Made by a program: the position numbers and the translations under genes. Source: Bacteroidota bacterium (GTDB taxonomy: Bacteria; Bacteroidota; Rhodothermia; Rhodothermales; Bin80). Taken from it: a stretch of DNA of 36,108 bases. The notes beneath the pieces were generated by a model. That model had not been told where the DNA came from. It saw only the letters and a program-made list of their open reading frames with translations, and did no database searches. The stretch lies in assembly GCA_026709065.1 (NCBI GenBank), contig JAPOTS010000077.1, forward strand, positions 1 through 36,108, read 5' to 3'. Each line of letters begins with the position of its first letter. The first letter of the stretch is position 1. This document shows positions 8,899 to 19,700 of this stretch, in pieces.

Positions 8899-9785
8899 TG
8901 ATGTCAAAGACACTTACTCTCACTGTGCTCGTGCTACTGATGGCGGCATGCTCTGAAACCGTTGTCACGCGATTACAGATTGATTTTCCATATTCTATCT
9001 ATGGAATCATGAACCCTAAATCCGATACCCACGCAGTCAGGGTCTTTGAAATCACACAAAACATTGCCGTCATTGATTCCGATCCTATTGACGCAACCGT
9101 CATGACGACTCAACTCAGCAATGGGGAGATACGCACATGGCGGGATACCGTCATCCAACTAGACAATGATGTCTATCGCCATGTTTACTGGTCGGTCTTT
9201 GACGCATCGATGGGCGAAACCTACCACTTGAATGTGACCCGTTCTGACGGTGTGCAATCCGAGGCGATGACCACAATCCCTCCCCCAATCATAGTAGAGG
9301 TATTAGAACCCGACACATTCCTAGTCCGTCAGGCGATCATGCCATTGAAAATTACAGGCACCCCCCCCAACCTTCCTCGAATTGATGTAGAGTACATCTT
9401 AGTCGGCTTTGATGAAAACGGTGCCAATCCAGTCTTTAAGCCCGTGACGATTAATTATGCTGGACTCCAGACCCCTGAATCAGATGGATTCTTGCTCAAT
9501 ATTGACCTCGCAAAAGACTATTTAGAAATCTATCAATTGTTTGATGAAGATAACGATGTGACTCCCAATATCATTGATCTCCGAGAAATATTTGTCACTA
9601 TTCATGTCGGTGATAGCCAATGGGTATCACCCATTGGCCTCTTTAATAACGATTTTCTGGTTGAGCCTGGATCATTCTCCAATGTAGAGAATGGGTTTGG
9701 GTTTTTTGGGAGCGGCTATTCTGAAACGATCTCATTTCGTCCTCCCCTGGTATTAATTCAGCGTGCAGGCTTTCAAATTCCATAA
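8898..9785 (+). CDS. DUF4249-like outer-membrane lipoprotein
   Basis: A 295-aa lipoprotein: hydrophobic signal with lipobox LMAAC (Cys near residue 18), then beta-rich domains and a C-terminal GFGFFGSGYSETISF motif typical of DUF4249. In Bacteroidota these lipoproteins sit next to TonB receptors and probably act as surface partners. The start overlaps the receptor stop (TAATGATG; two consecutive ATGs). A run of eight C at 9361-9368 encodes Thr-Pro-Pro in mid-gene and could slip. Confidence 0.78.
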   Translation: MMSKTLTLTVLVLLMAACSETVVTRLQIDFPYSIYGIMNPKSDTHAVRVFEITQNIAVIDSDPIDATVMTTQLSNGEIRTWRDTVIQLDNDVYRHVYWSVFDASMGETYHLNVTRSDGVQSEAMTTIPPPIIVEVLEPDTFLVRQAIMPLKITGTPPNLPRIDVEYILVGFDENGANPVFKPVTINYAGLQTPESDGFLLNIDLAKDYLEIYQLFDEDNDVTPNIIDLREIFVTIHVGDSQWVSPIGLFNNDFLVEPGSFSNVENGFGFFGSGYSETISFRPPLVLIQRAGFQIP

Positions 9786-9789
9786 TTGA

Positions 9790-10872
9790 ATGATGGCTCA
9801 TTCATCACTCCCTCTTATTGATGCCCATCTAGATCTTGCATGGAATGCATTATCATTCAATCGAGACTTAACAAGTCTATTGGATGATGTACGAAGTGCT
9901 GACCAGCTCTATACCGATGCCCCCTACCGTGGATCTAACCTCATTTCATTAGACGAACTTTCTGATGCACATTTACATATTTGCATCGCAACACTTTTAG
10001 CACGAAGTGGCCCTAATCCCCCTCCCTCTACGCTACGCATAGAGCTTGATTATGCACATCCATCTATTGCTCATGCACACGCACACGGACAATTGGCTTA
10101 TTATAAGTGGCTTGAAACATCTCAACATGCACGCATCATCCACTCTGCCGATGACTTAGATCAGCACTGGGAAAATCCAAAAACACTCGGCTTGATTCTC
10201 AGTTTTGAGGGATGTGATCCCATCCTCAACCTTGACGATTTACACCGCTGGCATCACTTGGGTGTTCGTGCCGCAGGCTTGACTCATTACGGAGAAGGGC
10301 GTTACGCTGGAGGTACGAATTCAACGACAGGATTAACCCGTGACGGCCATCTCCTACTCAAAGAATTTGAGTCATTGGGCATGATCCTTGATGTGACACA
10401 TCTTAGCGATGAGAGCATCAATAGTGTTTTTGATATCTTTGATGGTCATATCATCGCGAGCCATCATAATTGCCGGTCGCTCGTTCCTGGGCAACGCCAA
10501 CTTTCTGATCAGCATATCCGAGAACTTCTAGATCGCAAAGCGGTGATCGGCATCTCATTTGATGCTTGGATGCTGTATTCAAACTGGAAGCGCAATGAAA
10601 CCGATCGCTCCGTTGTTAGCCTCTCCTCTGCCGTCGATCATATAGATCATATCTGCGATCTTGCAGGGAATTCAGAGCATGTTGGAATTGGCAGTGATCT
10701 AGACGGTGGATTTGGGCTGGAACAAACCCCGACTGGATTGGATCGATATTCGAGTTTACAGTCTATGGAAATTCTTCTTTCTCAGCGGGGCTATTCAAAC
10801 ATAGATATTCACAATATCTTCTACAATAATTGGCTTAACTTTTTTCGTAAATCATTACCTCAATCTTCATGA
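9790..10872 (+). CDS. Membrane-type dipeptidase, peptidase family M19
   Basis: A 360-aa M19 (renal dipeptidase-like) zinc peptidase. Seen: IDAHLD with metal ligands His13 and Asp15, SFEG with bridging Glu140, DVTHLSD (His204), ASHHNCR (His225/226) and GIGSDLDGGFG (Asp303). Members cleave dipeptides, including those with a C-terminal D-amino acid. No signal peptide is visible, so it is probably cytosolic. It starts 4 bp after the lipoprotein gene and overlaps the RidA-like gene by four bases, so receptor, peptidase, deaminase and symporter look co-expressed. A second ATG follows the first directly. Confidence 0.92.
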   Translation: MMAHSSLPLIDAHLDLAWNALSFNRDLTSLLDDVRSADQLYTDAPYRGSNLISLDELSDAHLHICIATLLARSGPNPPPSTLRIELDYAHPSIAHAHAHGQLAYYKWLETSQHARIIHSADDLDQHWENPKTLGLILSFEGCDPILNLDDLHRWHHLGVRAAGLTHYGEGRYAGGTNSTTGLTRDGHLLLKEFESLGMILDVTHLSDESINSVFDIFDGHIIASHHNCRSLVPGQRQLSDQHIRELLDRKAVIGISFDAWMLYSNWKRNETDRSVVSLSSAVDHIDHICDLAGNSEHVGIGSDLDGGFGLEQTPTGLDRYSSLQSMEILLSQRGYSNIDIHNIFYNNWLNFFRKSLPQSS

Positions 10873-11333
10873 ATCATTACATCGATAAACTTGAATCTCT
10901 CGGATACCCGATAGATGATATTCCCGCACCCGGCGGGCTATATAAGCCAGTGACTGTTGTAGGATGCATTGCCTATGTCTCTGGTGCGGTGCCTGTTTCT
11001 CAGGGACTTTTAAAATTTGGTGGAAAAGTTCCCTCTGATTTAGACCTTGCCACCGCCCAACAAGCCGCAGCGCTGTGCGCTGCAAATAATCTTCGGGTCG
11101 TCTATCAATCATTAGGATCATTGGATTCAATTATTCGCGTGATTCGCCTGACAGGGTTTGTAAATTCTCAGCCCGACTTCACCGATCAACATTTGGTTAT
11201 CAACGGAGCCTCCGAACTATTAAAGCATGTATTCGGAGATACCGGAATCGGTGTTCGATCTGCCGTAGGAGTTGCTCAGTTACCGCTCGGTAGTGCCGTT
11301 GAAACTGAACTCATTTTAGAGCTTTCTGCATAA
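10869..11333 (+). CDS. RidA-family (YjgF/YER057c/UK114) protein
   Basis: A 154-aa protein, somewhat longer than classical RidA (about 128 aa), in the Rid superfamily of trimeric enamine/imine deaminases. The conserved Arg lies in IGVRSAVGVAQLP, followed by the Glu in GSAVETELIL. Rid proteins hydrolyse reactive 2-aminoacrylate-type intermediates from amino-acid breakdown, which fits a location directly after a dipeptidase. The longer N-terminus (residues 1-25) resembles the YjgF-like subfamily with a helical extension. It overlaps the dipeptidase by ATGA and is 2 bp from the next gene. Confidence 0.88.
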   Translation: MNHYIDKLESLGYPIDDIPAPGGLYKPVTVVGCIAYVSGAVPVSQGLLKFGGKVPSDLDLATAQQAAALCAANNLRVVYQSLGSLDSIIRVIRLTGFVNSQPDFTDQHLVINGASELLKHVFGDTGIGVRSAVGVAQLPLGSAVETELILELSA

Positions 11334-11335
11334 CG

Positions 11336-11581
11336 ATGGATTCTGTATTCCGACAGGCGCGCAGAGAAGCGCTACATATTGTAATCTTCTCTGTACTCTG
11401 TATGATCTGGACGATCGGATACTGTGGAATTTTTGCTTATAATGCTCAAGAGGTCACACTGATCTGGGGAATCCCCCACTGGGTCATCTTTGGTGTTGCA
11501 CTTCCGTGGTTGTCAGCAACAGTCTATAGCCTTTGGTTTGCCCTGATTCATATGAAAGAGAAAGGGGATGACTCCAACTGA
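11336..11581 (+). CDS. DUF997 / YhdT-like small membrane protein
   Basis: An 81-aa protein with two transmembrane helices (about residues 15-37 and 45-70) and a TxGYCGIFAY-like segment characteristic of the DUF997/YhdT family. In Escherichia coli yhdT lies directly upstream of panF, the Na+/pantothenate symporter; the same order appears here, with a 14-bp overlap into a PanF-like gene. It is probably an accessory subunit of that symporter. Confidence 0.82.
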   Translation: MDSVFRQARREALHIVIFSVLCMIWTIGYCGIFAYNAQEVTLIWGIPHWVIFGVALPWLSATVYSLWFALIHMKEKGDDSN

Positions 11582-13466
11582 TAATTCTTCTCTGATCGCA
11601 TTCATCTGCTATACTGCAGTCGTGCTTGCATTGGCCGTGATTTCCAATTATGCATTCAAGAAACGTTCGTTTTTGAGTGAGTATTTTTTGGGAAGCCGTG
11701 GACTTGGAGTTATTGCGCTGGCCCTTACTTTCGGCGCAACAAGTGCCTCTGCTGGATCATTTGCTGGCTTTCCTTCCCTCATTTATGCTCATGGCTGGTC
11801 ATTGGCCCTATGGATTGCCAGTTACATGATTTTTCCAATCTGTTCAATGGGTATACTCGGAAAGCGACTAAGCGTCATTTCTCAGAGGACTGGAGCAATT
11901 ACGGTTCCAGATATTCTACGTGAACGATTTGAGAGTCGCACGTTGGCATTGTTGAGTACTTCACTGATGGCGATCCTTTTATGTGTTTATTTAGTTCCTC
12001 AGTTTACACTTGCAGCCCTCATCATGCAACAACTCTTAGGGAGTTCGCCCATCTATCAGGAGCTTGCAATCCAACTACAGACTGTGCTACCAGAACTGAT
12101 TCCCCAAACCGCGAATCCTGAATATGTTTTTGGACTCCTATTATTTGCACTATTAGTTGTGGTATACACTACATTTGGTGGATTCCGTGCGGTCGTCTGG
12201 ACAGATATTCTACAAGGATTTGTCATGGTGATCGGGGTTCTATTAATGCTCATTTTTGCCATCATTCAGGTGGGTGGACTTCCGAACGCCTCCTCTGCGA
12301 TGAGTTCTATGCAACCTCCGCGTTTAGGGACCGCCTCCTTTAACCTTGACATGCCGGCTCCACCTAATGGTATCCGAATTGACTCAGAGACTTGGTTCAT
12401 GTTGGGCGACGACTTATATCGGACAAATGAAGCTGTTCATATCTTGGAAGGAACTCAGGAATCTGCATCAGTGAAAGTGACGCAGATCATGACACCGTTT
12501 GAGATTGACCGGATCACAGCCGATGGGGTTGCAGAGCTACCAGCTACCGCTGTCATTCACGAACTGACACCTTATGCCCGTGGAGATGGGCAATCTGGCA
12601 CCTATATGAAACCTCCTGGCCCCAGCCCTTCAGACCCCAACGGATTTTTGCCCCTTGGACTTGCCGTCTCTTTCTTTGCGTTTTGGGCCCTTGCAGGGAC
12701 TGGGCAACCAAGTAATATGGTTCGGTTAATGGCCTTTACTGGGACGCGGACACTGCGCCGTGCGATTGCATCATTGGTGACCTATTTTTTGATGATTTAT
12801 TTTCCGCTGGTCATCATTTTTTGCTGTGCCCGTTTACTGGCTCCTGGCTTAGACCATACTCCCGACCGTATCATGCCAGTCATGGCCTATATTTTATCAG
12901 AAGGGGCAGGCGTTCCATGGCTCGCTGGCATTTTGATTGCCGCCCCCTTCGCTGCCGCCATGAGTACTGTTGACAGTTTCATCCTAATGATAAGCTCAAG
13001 TGTGGTTCGAGATGTCTATCAGCAGTCCATTCATCCGTGTGCATCACAGCGTTCGTTGAAATGGATCAGTTATGGGACCACACTATTGATTGGCTTGATT
13101 GCGACATTTGGTGCGCTTTATCCTCCCCAGTTCTTACAGTACATCATTGTATTCACGGGTGGCGGATTGGCGGTTGCATTCTTAGCACCCGTTGCCCTTG
13201 GAATTTACTGGCCGCGCTTCAATAAATCAGGTGCCATCATGTCTATGGGATTAGGTATCATCGTGTATGCCTTACTGTATTTGATTGGATTTATAATTTT
13301 GAATGACATTACACCAGTGCGTCCATTAGGCTTAGACCCACTGATTTGGGGATTTCTTGCATCATTAATTGGAGGATGGATAGGCACGTATCTCACTGGT
13401 AGTAACTCAGAAGAGGTTCTTGAAAAATTCTTTGGAAAACCGCTCCCTACTCAGGATATTTCTTGA
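11568..13466 (+). CDS. PanF-like sodium:solute symporter with a large insertion
   Basis: A 632-aa SSS transporter, about 150 residues longer than PanF. N-terminal SEYFLGSRGLG and GATSASAGSFAGFPSL match the PanF branch. About 13 membrane helices are visible. Between roughly residues 240 and 355 lies a hydrophilic, beta-rich insertion absent from ordinary SSS members; it begins with NASSAMSSMQPP and ends with a Pro-rich PPGPSPSDP stretch, and probably faces the periplasm. The substrate is likely an amino acid, dipeptide product or pantothenate-like acid, judged from the upstream dipeptidase and RidA genes. It is the last gene of the long plus-strand run. Confidence 0.87.
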   Translation: MTPTDNSSLIAFICYTAVVLALAVISNYAFKKRSFLSEYFLGSRGLGVIALALTFGATSASAGSFAGFPSLIYAHGWSLALWIASYMIFPICSMGILGKRLSVISQRTGAITVPDILRERFESRTLALLSTSLMAILLCVYLVPQFTLAALIMQQLLGSSPIYQELAIQLQTVLPELIPQTANPEYVFGLLLFALLVVVYTTFGGFRAVVWTDILQGFVMVIGVLLMLIFAIIQVGGLPNASSAMSSMQPPRLGTASFNLDMPAPPNGIRIDSETWFMLGDDLYRTNEAVHILEGTQESASVKVTQIMTPFEIDRITADGVAELPATAVIHELTPYARGDGQSGTYMKPPGPSPSDPNGFLPLGLAVSFFAFWALAGTGQPSNMVRLMAFTGTRTLRRAIASLVTYFLMIYFPLVIIFCCARLLAPGLDHTPDRIMPVMAYILSEGAGVPWLAGILIAAPFAAAMSTVDSFILMISSSVVRDVYQQSIHPCASQRSLKWISYGTTLLIGLIATFGALYPPQFLQYIIVFTGGGLAVAFLAPVALGIYWPRFNKSGAIMSMGLGIIVYALLYLIGFIILNDITPVRPLGLDPLIWGFLASLIGGWIGTYLTGSNSEEVLEKFFGKPLPTQDIS

Positions 13467-13575
13467 AAACTATGGCTTTGTGAAGCGCCTATGATCTATC
13501 CATCCCTATCAAATTGGGTGAGGATCAACTCTGTCATCTTTCTTTTGAGATTTTGACACTACATTTATGAACAAT

Positions 13576-13605
13576 TTGACTCTCTGAATATTCAATTTCT
13601 AAAAT
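13576..13605 (+). promoter_or_regulatory. Candidate sigma-70-like promoter for the giant surface protein
   Basis: TTGACT (13576-13581) and TAAAAT (13600-13605) are separated by 18 bp, each one base from the sigma-70 consensus. This would give a leader of about 110 nt before ATG 13722. Bacteroidota often use other promoter motifs, so confidence is low. Confidence 0.3.
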
Positions 13606-13628
13606 ACTTATGAATCGTAAATTGCCTT

Positions 13629-13662
13629 GACCTGTTTACGTATTCCGAGTTGGAACAGGGTC
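13629..13662. repeat. Imperfect inverted repeat in leader of the giant gene
   Basis: gacctgtt (13629-13636) and aacagggtc (13654-13662) pair with one bulged base. It lies between the candidate promoter and the start codon, so it could be an operator or an mRNA leader hairpin. Confidence 0.35.
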
Positions 13663-13721
13663 GTAGTTTTAGAGTTTGCTCATAGTGATATCCTAAGATT
13701 TCACAAGCGAGTCCCTCACGA

Positions 13722-16700
13722 ATGCTTCGCATCTATTTCAGCATATATTTCAATAGTGTAGCAGAATTTGAGACTCAACTCAAAGAGATTCTTCTATTGG
13801 GTCTATGTTTGGTATGTTTTCTTCCAAATGTGGTTCTATCCCAAGTCCAACCAGTTCCCATCACCCCTCATGTCGATAAGGACTCCCTTGCACAGTTTAG
13901 ATTTGTGGAAGGCGAATCATCAAGCCCCTTACATGTATCTATAGGGGTAGGAGATGGCCGTGATCCATCTTTAGAAAGCACTGAATTTTGGGATATGGGG
14001 GGCGTTGATCTATTTCGGCTTGGGGACTCACGAATTGATGATTTTGAGATCTATGAATTTGATGAACTAATCGGTCCTGTCTGGAATCTCAATCAAGGTG
14101 ATCTTGAGAATGTTCAGAGTGATAATTCGCGAAACAAATTAGCGGGACTACAGATTGGGAATGCCCAAAATATATCGCAGAATTCTATCACTATCCTGGA
14201 GGGAAATTCAACTACATTTACGCTTTCTTTAACGGCTCAGCCTACCAGTGATGTTACGGCAACGATCACAGGGCATGTTGGTACTGATTTAATCTTAAGT
14301 GATGCTGTATTCACCTTTACGAATCTGAACTGGAATACTCAGCAAGAGATTACATTGACCGCAAACCAAGATACCGATGCGATACATGAAGATCCAATTC
14401 AGCTGACATTTACATATTCAGGGGCCAATAATATTCCCTCAAACAGTGTAACTGTCACAATTTTAGATGATGAAATTTCTTGGAGTTATCCACCCAGAAG
14501 AGTTCGAGAAGGCCATGGAATCAATTATAGGGTTGAGCTCCTTGATCAATTGACTCCCCCTTCTGGGGATGTCACCTTTACAATTTCAGGGCATCAAGGC
14601 ACGGATTTGATTCCACTTGCAGATCAGTTAGTTTTCCAACATTCTAAGTGGCAAATTTCTCAGCGATTGACATTTATAACTACAGCTGATATTGATGATC
14701 AGGAAGATGAAGTAACAGTGACACTCACGGCATCTGGGGGTGGTTTTGACGGGTTGAAATATACAGCAGACATTACCATTACAGAGCGGGTTCCGTTTGA
14801 TGAGTATGTTCCAGAGGGGGAAAGCATACTTAGCAAAACGTATTATCTTTTATTGTCTAACCTACGTTCATATAATACTTCAGTGTCAATAAACAATTAT
14901 CAAGGAACAGATCTGAGCGTAGATCCCACAACTCACATTATACCACCAAGTGGATTCACAAGATGTTATCCCTATTGTGACGTAGAAATTTACCCAACAG
15001 AAACAATCTACTACTACTACATATCAGAACCCTTTCAAAGTCGATTAACGGCTGCCGAAGATCCAGATGCGAAGGATGATCATGTATATCTTCAAATGCG
15101 GACATCAAGCGGCAGGAACGCATTGATTTTAGTTACCATTGGTGATAAAAATGCCCCCTCACTGATCGTCAGCCCCATAGAGCTGAGTATTACTGAAGGG
15201 CAGACAGGCAGTTTTAATGTGAAGCTTTCAGATGCTCCCCTCGGTAACCTTGGTAATAATGATGTAAACGTTAGCATTATTCGGGAAAATTTTTCGGATC
15301 TTACACCCGATCAATATAGCTTAACGTTTAACAGTAGCAATTGGGATGTAGCTCAGGTGGTTCGTCTCAGCGCCAGAGATGACTCTGACATTGAAGATGA
15401 TGATTTTGAGGTCGTCTCATTACTTGCGAGCGGTGGAGGATTTGACGATAAGCGCGGCCGGGTCAATGTAACCATTGTTGACAACGATGAAGGGTCACTT
15501 GTAATCAGACCTGATCCACTAAATGTCGATGAAGGAAGCAGTAAATTTTTTGCCGTATCCCTGGACTCGAAACCAAAAAATAGGGTCACCGTGAACATTT
15601 CTGAATTCTCCAAACCTGATCTTACAAGAACCCCTGCAATCCTTACATTCCTGCCTACTGATTTCAATACAGTCCAGCAGGTCAGAGTAAGGGCCTACAA
15701 CGATGTAAATTCTATTAATGAATCAGATACCCTTACTATAACTGCTAGTGGAGGTGGGTATGATGATACCTATAAACTTCCAGTTAATGTTAATGACTTG
15801 GGGGTGGCAGAGCTTGTTATTGATCCCGAATCCCTTGACATTCATGAGGGAGGAAGTGACTCCTTTGAAGTTTTTCTAACAATAGAGCCCACTTCTGAGG
15901 TGACCGTCACAATTCCAGCGTTTAACACTGAAAGTATAGCGCATAATTCAGGAGCGCTGACTTTTAACTCATCCAATTATAACGAACCCCAATCAGTGAC
16001 CGTTGAAGCTCTGGAAGATGTAAACGATAACACCGAATCAGAAACCATCACCTTGACCGCCAGTGGAGGTGGTTATGCTGATGTCACTGGTCAACTTCAA
16101 GTCAATGTCATTGAGGACGACGAAGGCGTAGCTGATCTCAATATTGTCCCAAAATCCCTTGATATTCATGAGGGAGGAAGTGACTCCTTTGAAGTTTCTC
16201 TAACAATAGAGCCCACTTCTGAGGTGACCGTCACAATTCCACCGTTTAACAACACTGAAAGTTTAGCGCGTAATCCTGAATCGCTGACCTTTACCCCCTC
16301 TGATTATAGCTTACCCCAATTAGTGACCGTTGAAGCTCTGCAAGATGAAAACCATATCAACGAATCAGAAACCATCACCTTGACCGCCAGTGGAGGCGGG
16401 TATACTGATTTGACTGGAACTATATCAATTACGGCCTTAGATCCTACTGTCAGCCTTCTTGCGTCTCCCACGACGGTATCCGAGGAAGATGAGGTTGCAG
16501 TGATTGTGGATGTGAGCATGTCACTGCAGACAGACCTTTCGATTCCAATTGTCTATGAGCCTAATGGCGAAAATCCTGCGACCTATTCCGATGATTACAC
16601 TGGGCCCTCTGAGATCACAATTCTTGCGGGCAGACTGAGAGGGACTGGACAGATTTCCATTCTGTCAGATGAATCAACTGAGCCGACGAATGAAACCTTC

Positions 16701-19700
16701 ACTGTAGCCCTTGGAACCTTACCCACAAGTGTTGATCAAGGAAGCTCATATTCACATGTCATCACGATCTTAAAGGATGATGCGCCACCCCCACCGCCCC
16801 AAGTGCGTCTATCGGTCAGCCCCAATCCAGTGGATGAGGGCAAGTCTGCAACCATTACCGCAACTCTCACCAGAATATTAAACCAGACCATCACTATCCC
16901 AGTAGTGTGTACTCCGCTGAATACAACCCAGAGAAGTGACTATGATTGTCCAGCCAATGTGACAATCCCTTCAGGAGTTCTGTCTGACGATGCAATGCTG
17001 ACAACAAATATTGACGAAGATACAGACAATGAGCGATTAAGTATCGCCTTAAGCACGCACCCAAGCGTGGATATTGGTCCGTCCAGCCCAGTAACTTTGA
17101 TCATCAATGATATAACCCAGTCAGTGGCGACCCTATCGGTTTCTCACCGTCAAGTGGAAGAAGGCAGTGAGGTCAATATCACCGTTCAAGTTTCTACTCC
17201 ACCACTGGTTGCAATCTCCATTCCTGTGGAGTGTTCTTCAACTGAAGCAGAAGCAGATGACTACACATGCCCCGACGAAATTTGGATCGCCCCAAGAGAG
17301 GATTCTGGAGATGACACAATTTATATTGAAGATGATGATTTAACAGAGGATGATGAGCGATTCACGGTCACCTTAGGAACCTCTACATATCAAATCTCGG
17401 GCCCTTCGTCGCATGAAGTCACAATTTTAGCCAATGATGAAGCACTTATTCTCCTTTCACACACCTCACTGACAATTACCGAAGGATCCGATAAACGCTA
17501 TACCGTTGAACTCTCGTCAGAGCCACAAGCCCCCGTGACGATTCAGATTGCTGAATCAACTGGGAGAATCACTTGGAGTCCTCCCACACTCATATTCACA
17601 TCTACCAATTGGAATTCACCTCGGGAAGTCACGATAGAGGCAGAGGAAGATGACAATACGATGACTGAATCGACTTCCCTAACCCATACGGCAAGTAGTT
17701 CAGACATTAACTATAACGGATTATCAGACAACTTGGTGGTGACGATCCCTGATAGTGACACGCCAAATTTATTTATTGATCCCCCAACCCTTTCCATACC
17801 TGAGGGGAAATCGGACAAATTTGAAGTCAAACTTAGTACCCAACCATCCGAACCGGTCACTGTGCAGATTTCTCCATTTATGAATCCTGAACTGTCACAT
17901 GATCGGGATATTCTAAGCTTCACACCTACCAACTGGAATCAAGAGCAAATCGTCACTGTTAATGCTGGAACGGATGATGATGCAGAGCCCGATGCCCCTG
18001 AAACACTCACACTGACCGCGAGCAGAGGTGGATACAATGGGATTACGGATGAGGTCAGGGTCTCAATTCAGGAAACGGGTAGTAAGGGGATTCGTTTAGC
18101 CCCAACATCCTTGACGATTGAGGAACAGGGAGATCCTGGCACATATACAGTTGCCCTTGATTCTGAACCAACTGCCAATGTACAGGTCACCTTCAACTCA
18201 GACACGCCAAAGGCCACATTCAATCACCCCGGTTTACTCTTCACTCCCTCAAACTGGCGCATTCCTCAGACTGTGACTGTGCAAGCGGTGAATGACTCTG
18301 ATAATGCTGATGAAACCATCACATTAGTTCACACTGCCTCTGGAGGTGGTTATGACGATGAGCGCGCAGATTTAAACCTACGCATTCAGGATGAAAATCC
18401 ATTGACGGTTTCAATATTTGACGAAACCGAACGAGAAAATAATGAGAAAGTTGAGCTGCGAGTAGAACTCAGCCAACCCACAGAACTGCTGGTCAGTGTT
18501 CGATATAAAACCATTGCTGGGACTGCGTCGGCAGGATCTGATTATATTGCTTCAGAAGGGATTATATTATTTGACCCTGGATCTACAAAGGGGAGGCTCC
18601 AAATTGAACTTGAAAACGACGAATTGCCTGAGCCTGATGAGCGCTTCACGGTGCAGCTCCCAAGTGCAACCAATGCAATAATTGCTAGATCGACCGGGGA
18701 GGTGACCATTTTTGATGATGATGCCAGTGCATCAACGATCCGAATTGAGGATCAAGTGGTATCCGAATCGGATCAGACAGCTCGATTTAATGTGCATTTA
18801 TCTACACCAAGCGAGGTACCAATCGTTGTGCACTACAGGACAGAAAACGGTACAGCGAGTGCAGGTCAAGATTACTATGCACAATCAGGGATGCTGACGT
18901 TTGCCCCAGGAGATTTACAACAGGAAATTGAGGTGAATTTAGTAGGTAGTAGCTCTAATCAACAAGGAAAAACCTTCGCAGTTCATCTTGAAAGCGCAAG
19001 TAAAGCTAAGATTGAGAAAGCAGTCGCCATCGCTACCATTAATAATGACGACGATGCCATTGCTATAGATGTGATGAAAGCATACACAGCCCGATTTGTA
19101 CGAACGTCCACCATCCAAGTCTTGGAGGCAATTCGGGAAAGAAATCGCCCTATAGAGTCATCCTGCTTTGCTGATCAACGTGCGAATTTAGTGCAGTTAT
19201 GGGGCAGCGTATCAGATTGGACACCGTCTTTGGGAGAGCTTCTGGCAGGTTGCCGGGTTGTACAACAGCATGAGCGTGATGATGGATGGTTCAGTGTATG
19301 GGGGCAGGGCGCATATACGCGTTTTCATGGACAAGTCGACAATGCATTAACCTTGCGTGGTGGTGTAACCACTGGAATGTTGGGGGCTGATTATCGTTGG
19401 CAAAATGGATGGATGGCGGGCCTAATTGTTACCCGAAGTCAAGGTGATGGATCGTTTCACATTGACCAAAAAAGAGGGGAAGTTGATGCAAGCCTTACTG
19501 GCCTGGTTCCCTATGTATCGGTGCAGGGAGCAGACTGGAGTGCCTGGATGTCGATGGGATATGGGCGGGGCCAGACAGAGGTAGAGTCGCTGGATGGAGG
19601 GCTGGCTTCCATATTTGGAGCGGCTGGAGTACAAGGAAAATGGATCTCTGGTGATGCAATCGGATTAACGGTTCATGGCGATGTCCTCGTTGCAGGCGCA

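Noticed and set aside
15831-16250. CRISPR-like repeats
   Set aside because: The repeated units are in-frame coding sequence of a large repeat protein, with no short regular spacers.
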